A DNA stretch of 64,000 nucleotides from Acidobacteria subdivision 2 bacterium RH1 MAG20 (GCA_002197545.1 NFUO01000544.1:1-64000), one strand, 5' to 3'. Numbered from the stretch's first letter, positions 33,731 through 43,597 are shown. Program-made: numbers and translations. Notes: generated by a model not told the origin, from the letters alone.

Positions 33731-36700
33731 CTAGTGGATGTCGAACTGCTCGGGGTGGAGGCTGGGGTCGGATTTGACGAGGATGGTTTTGCCGACCATC
33801 TCTTCCATCTCCTGCAGCCATTTTGTGCTCGACTTGAGCTGTTTGACGACGTCAGGGTGGACGCGGAGCATAACGTCGCCGCGGTCGAGGTGCTTTTGCA
33901 TCTTGCGCATCTCAACGTAGATGTCGTTGCAGACAGTGACCGGCGATTTGACCATGCCGGTGCCGACGCAGACGTTGCAGGTGGTGGAGAGAGTGCGTTC
34001 GAGCGACTGCTTGACGCGCTTGCGGGTGATGGCGACCAGACCGAAGTCATTGAATTGAAGCACTTTAGATGGGGCACGGTCGTTCTTAAGCTCTTCTTCG
34101 AGGGCGGCCATGACCTTGTTGCGGTTCTTGCGCTCGTCCATATCGATGAAGTCGATGATAATGATACCGCCAAGATCGCGCAGACGGATCTGGCGAACGA
34201 TCTCGGGGATGGCGTCGAGGTTGGTCTTGACGATGGTGTCTTCGAGGCGTGCGGTCTTGCCAACGAACTTGCCGGTGTTGATGTCGATGGCGACGAGGGC
34301 CTCGGTCTGGTTGATGACGATGCTGCCGCCGGACTTGAGCCAGACCTTGGAGCGGAGGGCCTTGTTGATCTCTTCGGTGATGCCGAACTGCTCGAAGAGC
34401 GGGGTCTCCTTGGTGTAAAGCTTGACGCGGCGGATGAGCGAGGGCTGGAAGCGCTGCAGGAAGCGCAGGATGCGCTCGTAGTCAGCCTCGGTGTCGACCC
34501 AGATGGCGGAGAAGTTGTCGGTGACCTGGTCGCGGAGGATGCGCTCGACCAGATTCAGGTCGTGATAGATGAGTGCCGGCGACTTCGATGACTCGGAGCG
34601 CTGCTTGATGTCTGCCCAGAGGTTGAGCAGGAAGCGGAGGTCGCTGCGAAGCTCCTCTTCGCTGGCCCCTGAGGCGGCGGTACGGACGATGAAGCCGCCC
34701 GAGGCCTCGCCCTTTTCGCTGAGCAGGATTTCTTTCAAGCGGCGGCGCTCGCCGTCGGACTCGATCTTGCGCGAGACGCCGGTGTGGTTGACCGTCGGCA
34801 TGAAGACGAGAAAGCGGCCGGGAAGGGCGATGTGCGAGGTGATGCGCGCGCCCTTCTTGGCGATCGGCTCCTTGGCAATCTGGACCAGAATCTCCTGGCC
34901 GGGCTTGAGCAGCTCGTTGATGGCGGGGAGATTGGTCGACTGCATGGAGTTGCGTCCGCCGCGACGGTCACGGCTGCCGCTGCGTTCGCGGTCTCCTGAG
35001 CCGCCGGTGTAGCGGGGGCGGTCCCCACGGCTACGATCTCCACGGCGTCCCTCACGGCGGCCATCGCGGCGTCCGCGTCCGCGGTCGCTGTCGCGAGGTC
35101 GCTCGTAGCCGGGTGTCGCTGTGGGAGAGCGGTCGGAGCCGTTGGTGGAGAGTTCACCGTCTTCGGTGGACTCTTCGTGGACGAGGCCGTCTTCGTCTTC
35201 CGCTTCATCGTCGGAATCAGAATCGGATTCTTCGAGGTCTTCTTCGTACTCGTGGGTGCCGTCATCGAAGGAGTCTTCTTCTTCGAGCTCTTCGTCCTCT
35301 ACGACACTGTTGCCGGAGCTGGTGATCTCGTCGATGGACATCTCGCGGATCATGGTGCCGAGGTCGGCAGCGCCTTCGAGAGTCTCCTCTTCGTCGAGAT
35401 CGTCCATCTCTTCTACAGAGCTGGCCTGAAGTGTAGTTGGGTAATCTTCCTCTTCAATGACCTCTTCTTCGAGTTCCCCTGCGCCGGGAGCGAAGTGCTG
35501 ACGCACAGGCTCGGTGCCGTCTTCGACGATGTTCTCGGCGGGGTTGGCAATGACGGTCTCGTGCTGAAGAGGGGAGGCCGGCTCGGCTTCCTGTTCCGGC
35601 GTGAACGCTGCGACAGGGGTTTCGGTCTCCATCTCGCCAGTGGCGTGGATGGCGGTGAACTCGTGCGCTGCGGGTTCTTCTGTGTGCTCGGCTATGTGTT
35701 CGGCTGGCTGCTCGATGGGCTCTTCCATGGTCGGCGCACTTTGGCGGAACTCGCTAGGTGCAACGGGATCGACTCGGTAAGAGGCAGAGGCGTCGGTGGG
35801 CTCATACTCCGCTGGCGGAACAGGTATGTGGGCCTGTTCGATGAACTCGGCCTCGACTGCTTCGGAAGCTTGAGTGGCGCTGGCCTGCTGCTGATTGTCG
35901 TTGCGAAGGCTGGTCTGGAAGTCGGAGCGGTGTTCTGCGCGCGCCTCCTGACGGAGATCGCGGGATTCAGAACGACGGTGGCGAGAGAGTGTCTCGCCGG
36001 GCAGAGTGGCCCCGCCATCCCATCCGGTGGGAATCTCAAAACCAGGGGTCGAGGGGAGAATGATGGTCGGTTCAGATGTCTTTGCTGCTGCCTCGGGTTG
36101 ATCGCCATCTTTGCGGTACTTCGAGAGCGATTCGCCGGGGAGCACAATTGGCTCCGGTGCGATGCCGCCCGATTCTGCTGCGGAAGACTCGCTGTAGGAG
36201 GTGTCGTCTACACCGTAGAGCGAGGTCCGGGGAGCGAAGCCGCGAGGAGAACGGCGCTGGCCACGATCGCGTCCGCCACGGTCATTGCGGCCTCCGCGGT
36301 CATTACGTCCACCACGATCTCCACGGTCGTTGCGGTCGCGGCGTTCCGAGTTTTCCTGCACGGATTCTGGTGCCGGGTAGGCGGCAGGAATGGGAGCGGA
36401 GCTGCGCGGAGCGGGCTGTTCGGCTGCGCCTTCAAGCTCGAAGCTGGAATCGTACTGGCTCTCGTCCTGTTCCTCGGGGGTGGCAAACTCTGGCTGCGTG
36501 TCCGGGCTGGCGGGCTGTGTGGATGCATCCCGTTGACCGGGACGGCCACGGCGGCGGCCACGACGGCCACGCCAGCGGCGGCTTCCATCGGCTCCGGGAG
36601 CGCCTTCGCCGATCTCGGCGGTGTCGCGGGGTTCGGCGGAGAGTGTGTCTGGATGAGGGCCAAAGTCGCTCTCCTGATTGGAGTCGGCAGTGACGGCCTC

Positions 36701-37189
36701 TGGGTTCTCTGTGTACTGGGGGTTTTCGAGGCTGGGCTGACGGTCGCGGTTGCCACGGCGACGGTCGTTGCGGCCACGGCCACCACGGTCGCGGCTACTT
36801 CGCTCAGAGCGATTGCCGGATTCTTCGGAAGGGGCAACGGTTGTGCCTTCGAGGATGACGGGCGTCTCGCGGTTGCCGTTGCGGCGATTGTCGGGGCGGT
36901 TGTCGGAACGAGGGCCATGGGAGTGGTCGCCATTGGTGTCGAAGTCGGTGGAGTCACCGGCTTCTTCCATGAAGTCGGTGATATAGAGGAAGGCATCGCG
37001 TTCGAGGCCGATGTCCACGAAGCTGGACTGCATTCCTGGGAGAACGCGGGTGACGCGCCCGTTGTAGATGGAGCCGGCGAGGGTGTATTCGTTCTCGCGC
37101 TCGTAATAAATTTCGGTGAGGTCGTCGTTTTCGACGATGGCGAGCCGCGTTTCGTGCGGCGTGCTGGATATATAAATTTCTTTCGACAT
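33731..37189 (-). CDS. rng: Ribonuclease E/G with a giant disordered insertion in its S1 domain
   Basis: 1152 residues against about 490-520 for RNase G. Residues 1-74 (SKEIYISSTPHETRLAIVEN...SFVDIGLERDAFLYITDF) are the first S1 strands. The core resumes at ~753 (LPAINELLKPGQEILVQIAKEPIAKKGARITSHIALPGRFLVF) and continues through AIDINTGKFVGK and IIIIDFIDM (the two catalytic Asp regions) and CNVCVGTGMV (zinc-link CxxC). Between them, ~680 residues are disordered: Arg/Gly/Asp-rich ~80-330, mixed and Pro/Glu-rich, strongly acidic ~560-680, then Arg/Gly-rich ~690-745. It processes and degrades RNA. Located downstream of rodA, the usual place next to mre/mrd genes. Confidence 0.93.
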   Translation of the reverse strand: MSKEIYISSTPHETRLAIVENDDLTEIYYERENEYTLAGSIYNGRVTRVLPGMQSSFVDIGLERDAFLYITDFMEEAGDSTDFDTNGDHSHGPRSDNRPDNRRNGNRETPVILEGTTVAPSEESGNRSERSSRDRGGRGRNDRRRGNRDRQPSLENPQYTENPEAVTADSNQESDFGPHPDTLSAEPRDTAEIGEGAPGADGSRRWRGRRGRRRGRPGQRDASTQPASPDTQPEFATPEEQDESQYDSSFELEGAAEQPAPRSSAPIPAAYPAPESVQENSERRDRNDRGDRGGRNDRGGRNDRGGRDRGQRRSPRGFAPRTSLYGVDDTSYSESSAAESGGIAPEPIVLPGESLSKYRKDGDQPEAAAKTSEPTIILPSTPGFEIPTGWDGGATLPGETLSRHRRSESRDLRQEARAEHRSDFQTSLRNDNQQQASATQASEAVEAEFIEQAHIPVPPAEYEPTDASASYRVDPVAPSEFRQSAPTMEEPIEQPAEHIAEHTEEPAAHEFTAIHATGEMETETPVAAFTPEQEAEPASPLQHETVIANPAENIVEDGTEPVRQHFAPGAGELEEEVIEEEDYPTTLQASSVEEMDDLDEEETLEGAADLGTMIREMSIDEITSSGNSVVEDEELEEEDSFDDGTHEYEEDLEESDSDSDDEAEDEDGLVHEESTEDGELSTNGSDRSPTATPGYERPRDSDRGRGRRDGRREGRRGDRSRGDRPRYTGGSGDRERSGSRDRRGGRNSMQSTNLPAINELLKPGQEILVQIAKEPIAKKGARITSHIALPGRFLVFMPTVNHTGVSRKIESDGERRRLKEILLSEKGEASGGFIVRTAASGASEEELRSDLRFLLNLWADIKQRSESSKSPALIYHDLNLVERILRDQVTDNFSAIWVDTEADYERILRFLQRFQPSLIRRVKLYTKETPLFEQFGITEEINKALRSKVWLKSGGSIVINQTEALVAIDINTGKFVGKTARLEDTIVKTNLDAIPEIVRQIRLRDLGGIIIIDFIDMDERKNRNKVMAALEEELKNDRAPSKVLQFNDFGLVAITRKRVKQSLERTLSTTCNVCVGTGMVKSPVTVCNDIYVEMRKMQKHLDRGDVMLRVHPDVVKQLKSSTKWLQEMEEMVGKTILVKSDPSLHPEQFDIH

Positions 37190-37759
37190 TCTCTACTCTT
37201 TCTGCCCGCCCTGGTTGAGGCGCGAGCGGCAGACGAGGCAGAGAGCGAATCGGGAGTGCGCCTAATGCTAGGTGCAGTTCACCGTGGGACGGACAGGATG
37301 CGGGATAGAGAAGCGCGTGAACGACGATCCGAAGACCAGAACAACGGGTGCGAGATGAGTAAACAACTCTGCCACAACCACGCTTTGGAACAGCGCGGGT
37401 GGGGCGGCACTCTGGAGATCGATGACACGAGGGGATGCTTCGAACAAGTGCGAACATGCGGAGTTTGTGACCGAAACAACCTCAAAATCCGAACCTTGAG
37501 GCGGGGCCGTTTGCCATCCGGATGCAATCATTTTCCCTGAAACCTGTCCGGCCAACGGAATCGATCGTCTCTCGCCTGGCCGGCCTTTTCTTCTAAAAAG
37601 TCTTGTTGCCGCTGCCGGCGCCTTGCGCCAAAGGGAGCGGGTTGTTTTGCTGCCCGGAATTTTGCCGGACAGGTGTTGCCAATAGTATTGCACCAAATCT
37701 GCTGCAAGGGCCGAGATGGGTGCTTCTTCAGGTTCGGGAAATTGTAACCGATTCCCGAA
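37190..37759. other. 570-bp region between rodA and the RNase E/G gene
   Basis: No convincing gene; a 142-codon frame at 37268-37696 (minus) has no recognisable domain. A 9-bp hairpin GTTCGGGAA/TTCCCGAAC (37732-37760) follows the rodA stop without a T-run. The region could be a long 5' leader of the RNase gene, as RNase E genes elsewhere autoregulate through theirs; that is inference only. Confidence 0.5.
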
Positions 37760-38860
37760 CTAGTTCACGAACCTGCGCATACGGATGTTCATGACAATAC
37801 CGAGCGCGAGGAAGGTGAAGAGAATCGACGATCCGCCATAGCTCATGAGCGGAAGGGGGATTCCCGTGACCGGCATCAGACCGACGACCATGCCTATATT
37901 GACCGCAATCTGAAAGATGATGACGGCGACGACCCCCATGATGATGAAGGTGCCGGGCAGATCTGAAGCTGTTTGAGCGTTCTGAATCAAACGCATCAAT
38001 ATAAGAAAGTATAACAGCAGGACGCCGAGAGCGCCGATGAAGCCGTGCTCCTCGCAGAAGGCGGCGAAGATGAAGTCGGTATAAGGGATGGGGAGAAAAT
38101 CGCCTTGAGTTTGAGTGCCTTTGTTGGCTCCCTTGCCCCAGATGCCGCCGGAGCCAACAGCGATGAGGGACTGGCGGATCTGGTAGCCGGAGCCGCGGGG
38201 GTCGGTGTCGGGGTTGAGGAAGGCGTTGATGCGGGCCTGCTGATAGGGCTTGAGGTGCTTGCCGCTCTTCCATGCGCCTACGCCGAGCAACGTGATGGCC
38301 AGCAGGATGATGGCAGCCTGCTTGAAGCGGATACCGCCAAGAAAGAGGCCACAGACGAGGATGGGAAGGTAGGTGAGCGAGGTACCGAGGTCGGGCTGTT
38401 TAAGCACCATGAGCATGGGAATGCAGACCAGGGCGAAGGCCTTGGCAATGTCGGTCCAGCTGAGTTCCTTGCCCGCGAGGCCCCAGAAGTAACGGGCGAT
38501 GGCGACGATCAGGACTAGCTTGACCCACTCCGACGGCTGAAAGTGGATGCCTCCGGGAAATTTGATCCAACGGCGGCCGCCTAGGACTTTGGTGCCGAAG
38601 GCAAGGACGGCCAGGAGAGCCACGATGCTGATGCCATAGGCCCAGTGAACGATGTCGATGAGGCGGTGATAGTCGATCAGCGAGATCAGGAACATCAGGA
38701 CGAGGCCGACGCCAAGGAAACCGAGCTGCTTTTGATCGAAACCGTGGAACTTGGTGTGAACGGTCGCGGATTTAATTTCGAGGACGGAGATGACCGAGAG
38801 CACAAGAACGAAGCCGAGCAGGACCCAGTCGAAGTCGCGGAAGGAAGAGAGGCGGCGCAT
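37760..38860 (-). CDS. rodA: Rod-shape peptidoglycan polymerase RodA
   Basis: 366 residues with about ten helices, SEDS family. Visible: FGTKVLGGRRWIKFPGGIHFQPSEWVKLVLIVAIARYF (the RRW...QPSE motif), KQPDLGTSLTYLPI with the Asp essential for glycosyltransferase activity, and GMVVGLMPVTGIPLPLMSYGGSSI near the end. Works with PBP2 (mrdA, two genes upstream) in the elongasome. A DUF4965 gene separates rodA from mrdA. Confidence 0.97.
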   Translation of the reverse strand: MRRLSSFRDFDWVLLGFVLVLSVISVLEIKSATVHTKFHGFDQKQLGFLGVGLVLMFLISLIDYHRLIDIVHWAYGISIVALLAVLAFGTKVLGGRRWIKFPGGIHFQPSEWVKLVLIVAIARYFWGLAGKELSWTDIAKAFALVCIPMLMVLKQPDLGTSLTYLPILVCGLFLGGIRFKQAAIILLAITLLGVGAWKSGKHLKPYQQARINAFLNPDTDPRGSGYQIRQSLIAVGSGGIWGKGANKGTQTQGDFLPIPYTDFIFAAFCEEHGFIGALGVLLLYFLILMRLIQNAQTASDLPGTFIIMGVVAVIIFQIAVNIGMVVGLMPVTGIPLPLMSYGGSSILFTFLALGIVMNIRMRRFVN

Positions 38861-38927
38861 GTGCTGGCTACTATCTTAGCCGGACAAATGCGCCGCCGTG
38901 AGTTTGCAGTCAGGGGTGCTCTTTGAA

Positions 38928-41000
38928 TTACTGGTGCGCCGCTGCCTTGGCGCGCCACTTCTCGGTCAGCGACTTGTCGGCCAACGCCTTGATGAAGACG
39001 CCGCCTACGACGCTGCGGGCCTGGAAGCCGACCTGCTTGCCAGTCTTGGTGTCGTACCAGTCGGTGAGCGGGACACGGGTTGGAGTCTCGTTCGTCCACT
39101 TATAGATGGGGTCTACGATGGCGTTGAATGCGGCCGGGGTGTCGGCGAGCGTTGCCGTCCACAGCTCCCAATCGAGCTTGGTGTAGTCGGCGCGGCTGTC
39201 GAGCGGCAGACCGTACCGGTTGATTTTGGTCTGGTAGTAGGCGATCTCGCTGTCGCGGACCGATTTGGGAAAGAGGTTGTAGCCAAGCAGATCGTCCCAG
39301 ACGAGGTTGTACTTCTGGCTCCAGGTATTGGGGCTGTTGAAGGCCAGCTTGTAGTGGTCGCCTTCTTTTGCCATCGTGATCCACTTGCCTGCGTAGTCCT
39401 TTGCGGTGGCCTGATACTCGTGGGCTACCGACTCCTTCTTCAGCAGACGGGCAAGGTCGGCGTAGGCGGCGAGACCGTCGATCGCTTTGATGGAGAGGTT
39501 CGCGTTGTGGGCTACGTGCCCGGCGAAGTCATCGGTGGTGAGCTGATTTTCGGGGTCGAGACCGTTTGCCTTGAGGTACTCGGCCCACTGGGTGAGCTGA
39601 GGCCAGTAGCGCTCCGCAAGCGCGGTGTTACCTTCAGCGCGGGAGATAGCGTCAACCAAAATCAGCAGATTGCCGCTCTCTTCGACGGGCATCTGGTCTT
39701 CTTCGGTCTTTTCGCCGCCGCCGTACTCCTGTCCATTGGCCAGCGGATACTGGCCGAGGTCATGCGGAGCGAAGGGGAACTTCCAGCGATTCGGCAGGGC
39801 GGCATATTTGAGGACGGGCAGCACCTGGGCTTCGAGCAGCCTGGGGTTGAAGAAGAGGAAGAACGGCGCGGAGGGATACATGACATCGACGGTGGCGATA
39901 TCTCCGTTGGAGAAGTTCTCCTTGGCGAAGAGGTAGGGCGAGCCGTCCACATCGGCAACCAGACCGTGGGCAGCCATCGCCTGACGATAGGCGAGGATGG
40001 CGATAGCAGCGTAGTGCTCGCCACCAGCCTTGGTGAGATCGGCGGTCAGCTCCTTGTCGAGCGCGGTGCCGCGAGCTTCGAGCGAGGCGTACTGCTGTTC
40101 GGCCTCATCGAGCATCTGCGAGACGGGCTCGTTGTTGCGCTGCCAGTAGGGGCGAAGATTGCGCTGCAGGTACTGGATCTCGTAGTTCTGCGTATAAGAG
40201 ACGAGGAGATAACGGCTGACCGGTTCCGTTGCAATCTTGCCGAAGGGAAGAACCGCAGCGAGGTGCGCGCCGGAGTGGTCCGCCCGCATCGGCATGTCCA
40301 TATCGTCGGCGGTGGGAAGCTGGCCGGTGGTGACGAAGGCTTCGCGTGCATGGGGGGCAATGGCCGTTGTGGACTGCTCATCCTTCGGGATGGCCAGATG
40401 AAAATAGCCCCAGTCGATGCGCACATTGTCGCCTGAACGGTTGAGGACGTTCTGGTCGCAGGAGCCTACGGAGAGGACGTTCTCGCTGGCAGTCTGGTTG
40501 CGGGTGTAGATGACCTGCTCGGAGGCGTCGTTGACGGCGATGATGGGGTCGACGTCGAGAAGTATGGAGACATCGTGAGAGCCGCCATCGGTTGATTGCG
40601 CCGTCCACGTAAAGTACGTGACGGGGCGGGAGAGGATGTCGAGGTCGCTGAGGATGGTGGGCGTGAAGAAGGTGAAGTGCAGATCCACACCGGCAGCCTT
40701 GAACTCGTAGCGAGTATGCGTGGGCGTGATAGAGCGTGAGACCTGCTCCATAGCAGGGACGTTGCGGGGATCGCGGCCCATAAAACGGTAGGCTTTGCCG
40801 TCGATGCGCACGAGACCGCTGATGGGCTGGGGCGCTCCCGTCCAATGAGTGGTGTTCGAGTCGGTGAGGTTGTCGGTGTTCGACCAGATGCTGAAGTAGG
40901 GATTGTGGGTAATGAGCGGAGTCGCAGGGGAGCGCTGCTGAGCCATGGCAAAGGAAGGCATCAAAGCGAGAGCGAGGGGGAGAGACAACATCAGCTTCAT
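38928..41000 (-). CDS. Secreted DUF4965/DUF5127 glutaminase-A-like protein
   Basis: 690 residues from the ATG at 41000 (GAGG upstream), which gives a clean signal peptide MKLMLSLPLALALMPSFAMAQQ. Family landmarks: TPLITHNPYFSIWS at the N-terminus, GKAYRFMGRD, QYLQRNLRPYWQR, and in the helical C-terminal half YGGGEKTEEDQMPVEESGNLLI, AHNANLSIKAIDGLA, YNLVWDDLLGYNLFP and VDPIYKWTNETPTRVPLTDWYDTKTG. Fungal glutaminase A belongs to this family; in bacteria the role is poorly known and a glycoside-acting function has also been suggested by the (alpha/alpha) barrel fold. Its position inside the cell-shape operon is unusual. Confidence 0.88.
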   Translation of the reverse strand: MKLMLSLPLALALMPSFAMAQQRSPATPLITHNPYFSIWSNTDNLTDSNTTHWTGAPQPISGLVRIDGKAYRFMGRDPRNVPAMEQVSRSITPTHTRYEFKAAGVDLHFTFFTPTILSDLDILSRPVTYFTWTAQSTDGGSHDVSILLDVDPIIAVNDASEQVIYTRNQTASENVLSVGSCDQNVLNRSGDNVRIDWGYFHLAIPKDEQSTTAIAPHAREAFVTTGQLPTADDMDMPMRADHSGAHLAAVLPFGKIATEPVSRYLLVSYTQNYEIQYLQRNLRPYWQRNNEPVSQMLDEAEQQYASLEARGTALDKELTADLTKAGGEHYAAIAILAYRQAMAAHGLVADVDGSPYLFAKENFSNGDIATVDVMYPSAPFFLFFNPRLLEAQVLPVLKYAALPNRWKFPFAPHDLGQYPLANGQEYGGGEKTEEDQMPVEESGNLLILVDAISRAEGNTALAERYWPQLTQWAEYLKANGLDPENQLTTDDFAGHVAHNANLSIKAIDGLAAYADLARLLKKESVAHEYQATAKDYAGKWITMAKEGDHYKLAFNSPNTWSQKYNLVWDDLLGYNLFPKSVRDSEIAYYQTKINRYGLPLDSRADYTKLDWELWTATLADTPAAFNAIVDPIYKWTNETPTRVPLTDWYDTKTGKQVGFQARSVVGGVFIKALADKSLTEKWRAKAAAHQ

Positions 41001-41079
41001 GGAAGACCTCAAAATGTAATCCGTTACATGCAGCAACCACGATACCGTATCGGGACGGTTAGACGGAACTTCCCCGGAG

Positions 41080-43020
41080 CTATTCAGCGGTTGGGGTGAT
41101 GCTCACAGCATGGTCTGTTGTGGGTGTCGGCGGCTCAGGTTTTGCAGCAGGAAGCGGCGCCGCGACAAGATGGACATTACCGGCGCGTTTGCGCTGTTTA
41201 TTCACGTAGGCATCAATGACCTGGGCGGCGAGTTGGGCGGACTTATAACCCCAGTCACCGTTTTGCCAGAGGACAGCCACGACAATGTCAGGATTGCGGC
41301 GCGGTGCCATGCCCACGAACCAGGAGTTAGGGACCGTGCTGTGGCCGCCGCCGCTGCGGGCGAGAGCGTCGTGGCTCATGACTTGGGCCGTGCCGGTCTT
41401 GCCGGCGAAGTCGATTCCTTCGAGATGCGCAGGAGCGGCAGTGCCGGTGAGAGTGGTAGCGGCCATGGCATCGGTAATAATTTGCCAGTTCTCCGGCGAG
41501 AGAGGAATGGTCTTCTCGCCGGAGCCGGGGAAGGTCTCGTGAACGGCCTCAAGTTCGTCGGAGGAAACTTCATCGGGAAAGACGACATGAGGCCGATGCA
41601 GGACTCCGCCGGAGGCGACGCCACCGATGGCGCGGGCCAACTGGAGCGGGGTCGCGGTAACGGCCCCCTGGCCGATGCCTACCGAGATAGTCTCACCGGC
41701 GTACCACTGCTGATGGAAGTTGTGGAGCTTCCATGCGGTAGAGGGCATGGTTCCAGTGGTCTCGTCGGGGAGATCGATGCCGGTGCGCTGGCTGAAGCCG
41801 AGTGAGGTGGCGTAGCGGGCGATGGTGTCGATGCCTAGTTTGTTCGCGAGGGTGTAATAAAAGGTATCGCAGGACAAAGGGATGGCCTGTTCGATGGCGA
41901 GCATTCCATGGTGTCTATCGCAGGCATAGAAGTGGCCATAGAATGTGGCGCCGCCATTGCACATGACATGCATGTCCTGAGCGACGCCTTCCTGAAGACC
42001 GGCGACGGACATGATGATCTTGAAGGTGCTACCCGGAGCAAGCTGGGCCTGAGTGACTTTATCGAGCAGCGGATGATCGGGGTTGGAGAGAATTTCGTTC
42101 CAGTAATTCCTCGTCAAACGTCCGGAGAACTGGTTGGGGTCGAAGGTGGGGCGCGAGACAAGCGCGAGCACCTCGCCGGTGTGCGGATCGAGCGCTACGA
42201 TGGCTCCGATCTTGCCGTCGAGGGCCTTTTCGGCGGCCATTTGCACGTCAAGGTCGATGGTGAGGCGAAGGTCTTTGCCGGGGATGGCGAGGGTCTCGCC
42301 AAGGTGGCCGAGTTCCTTGCCGTGGCTGTTCACGACGACATCTTTGTATCCATCGGTGCCGCGCAGGATGGAGTCGTAGGCTTCTTCTACGCCAGAGCGG
42401 CCGACGACATCGCCGGGATCGTAGAAGGCGTAGCGGGGGTTATTCAACATCTCTTCGGAGACCTCGCCGACGTAGCCGATGAGGTGGGCGGCGAAGCCGT
42501 CGCGCGGGTAGAGGCGGCGCTGTACATCGAGGGTTTCCAGCTCGGGCAGCTCGTTGCGGTGGGCCTCGATGAAGGCCTGCTCGTCGGGCGTGATGTCCTG
42601 CTTGAGCGGGATGGGTTGGTATTTGGGGGCGGCCTGATAGTGGCGAAGGAGCGCCTGGATCTGATCGACAGGAATGTTGAGACCGCGGGAGATGAGGGGA
42701 AGATCGGAGTTGATATCCTTGACCTGCTCGCGGAGGAGGTAGCAGGAGACCGAGGGATAGTTATCGACGAGCAGACGGCCTTCACGGTCGAAGATGCGGC
42801 CTCGGGGAGCAAGAATGGGCACTTTACGGATGCGGTTTGCTTCGGCCAGAGCACGGAAGTTGTCGGCGCCGAGGACCTGGAGACGCCAGAGGCCGGTGAT
42901 GAGCACGGCGAGGATAAGCGCGACGATATATTGCGCGGAGTGGAGCTTGCCGGCAGGCAGCTTTTCAGCTTTACCGTTGATTTCCAGCGCGGGATGATCG
43001 GAATGTAGTGCCGGCTCCAT
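41080..43020 (-). CDS. mrdA: Penicillin-binding protein 2 (elongasome transpeptidase)
   Basis: 646 residues: one N-terminal helix (YIVALILAVLITGLWRLQVL), PBP dimerisation domain with ILAPRGRIFDREGRLLVDN, and transpeptidase with catalytic Ser331 (SxxK as STFK), SCD (PLSCDTFYY) and KTGTAQ near ~540. GWAYxAQL-like WGYKSAQLAAQVIDA closes the domain. It cross-links side-wall peptidoglycan with RodA. 45 nt downstream of mreD. Confidence 0.96.
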   Translation of the reverse strand: MEPALHSDHPALEINGKAEKLPAGKLHSAQYIVALILAVLITGLWRLQVLGADNFRALAEANRIRKVPILAPRGRIFDREGRLLVDNYPSVSCYLLREQVKDINSDLPLISRGLNIPVDQIQALLRHYQAAPKYQPIPLKQDITPDEQAFIEAHRNELPELETLDVQRRLYPRDGFAAHLIGYVGEVSEEMLNNPRYAFYDPGDVVGRSGVEEAYDSILRGTDGYKDVVVNSHGKELGHLGETLAIPGKDLRLTIDLDVQMAAEKALDGKIGAIVALDPHTGEVLALVSRPTFDPNQFSGRLTRNYWNEILSNPDHPLLDKVTQAQLAPGSTFKIIMSVAGLQEGVAQDMHVMCNGGATFYGHFYACDRHHGMLAIEQAIPLSCDTFYYTLANKLGIDTIARYATSLGFSQRTGIDLPDETTGTMPSTAWKLHNFHQQWYAGETISVGIGQGAVTATPLQLARAIGGVASGGVLHRPHVVFPDEVSSDELEAVHETFPGSGEKTIPLSPENWQIITDAMAATTLTGTAAPAHLEGIDFAGKTGTAQVMSHDALARSGGGHSTVPNSWFVGMAPRRNPDIVVAVLWQNGDWGYKSAQLAAQVIDAYVNKQRKRAGNVHLVAAPLPAAKPEPPTPTTDHAVSITPTAE

Positions 43021-43065
43021 GAATTGATTCCAGTTTACGGCTTGAGGCTTGGACGTTTAATGGCT

Positions 43066-43590
43066 TTAATCGGTGCGTTTGGTGTGGTCGAGCAGAAAGA
43101 AGATGGGAATCGCGATGATGGTGTTGGCGCAAGCGCGGATAAGTTCGTGGCCCCAGAGGAGATGAAAATCGGGTAGGCCGAGGAGGCGGTGGTCGATGAG
43201 AAAAAGCAGGACGCTGTTGATGATGGAGAAGCTAAAGGTGATGACGATTCTGGTCAGCGGACTTTCTACATCGACCTGAAGCCCAATGCTTGCGGCGGTA
43301 TAACCGATGGCTGATTTGGCCATTCCGTTGACGCCGATGGGCTGGTTGGTGAGGGCGTCCTGCAGCAGGCCGATGGCGGCCCCTGTGAGGGTTCCGGCGA
43401 TGGGGCTGCGGCGGGAGACGGCGAAGAACAGGACGACGATAAGCGGGAGATCGAGGATGGCGAAGCGCGGAAATGGTTTAGGCAGAAAGGCTTGCAGGAG
43501 AATCGCCACCAGCGGCACAAGCAGCGTGACGATGGGAGAGAAGGTGTGCTGCTCGAGTTCTCGGCGGGAGGTGTAGCTGCGGGTGGGCAT
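43066..43590 (-). CDS. mreD: Rod-shape-determining protein MreD
   Basis: 174 residues, five to six hydrophobic helices, with PLIVVLFFAVSRRSPIAGTLTGAAIGLLQDALT in the middle, the most conserved MreD part. Membrane component of the elongasome. Seven nt after the mreC stop and followed by mrdA, so one operon. Confidence 0.92.
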   Translation of the reverse strand: MPTRSYTSRRELEQHTFSPIVTLLVPLVAILLQAFLPKPFPRFAILDLPLIVVLFFAVSRRSPIAGTLTGAAIGLLQDALTNQPIGVNGMAKSAIGYTAASIGLQVDVESPLTRIVITFSFSIINSVLLFLIDHRLLGLPDFHLLWGHELIRACANTIIAIPIFFLLDHTKRTD

Positions 43591-43597
43591 TATTTAG

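Noticed and set aside
34065..34080. GATGGGGCAC inside the RNase E/G catalytic core as another repeat insertion
   Set aside because: It encodes conserved residues (DRAPSKVLQFNDFG) of the family, so the match is chance.
35177..37540. 787-codon open frame on the + strand
   Set aside because: It is antisense to the RNase E/G gene, which has clear S1, catalytic and zinc-link motifs; the long frame follows from the repetitive Arg/Gly/Glu codons.
37268..37696. 142-codon frame upstream of the RNase E/G gene
   Set aside because: No domain, weak start, amino-acid makeup typical of non-coding high-GC sequence.
38898..40436. 512-codon open frame on the + strand
   Set aside because: Antisense shadow of the DUF4965 gene; no recognisable domain and no start signal.
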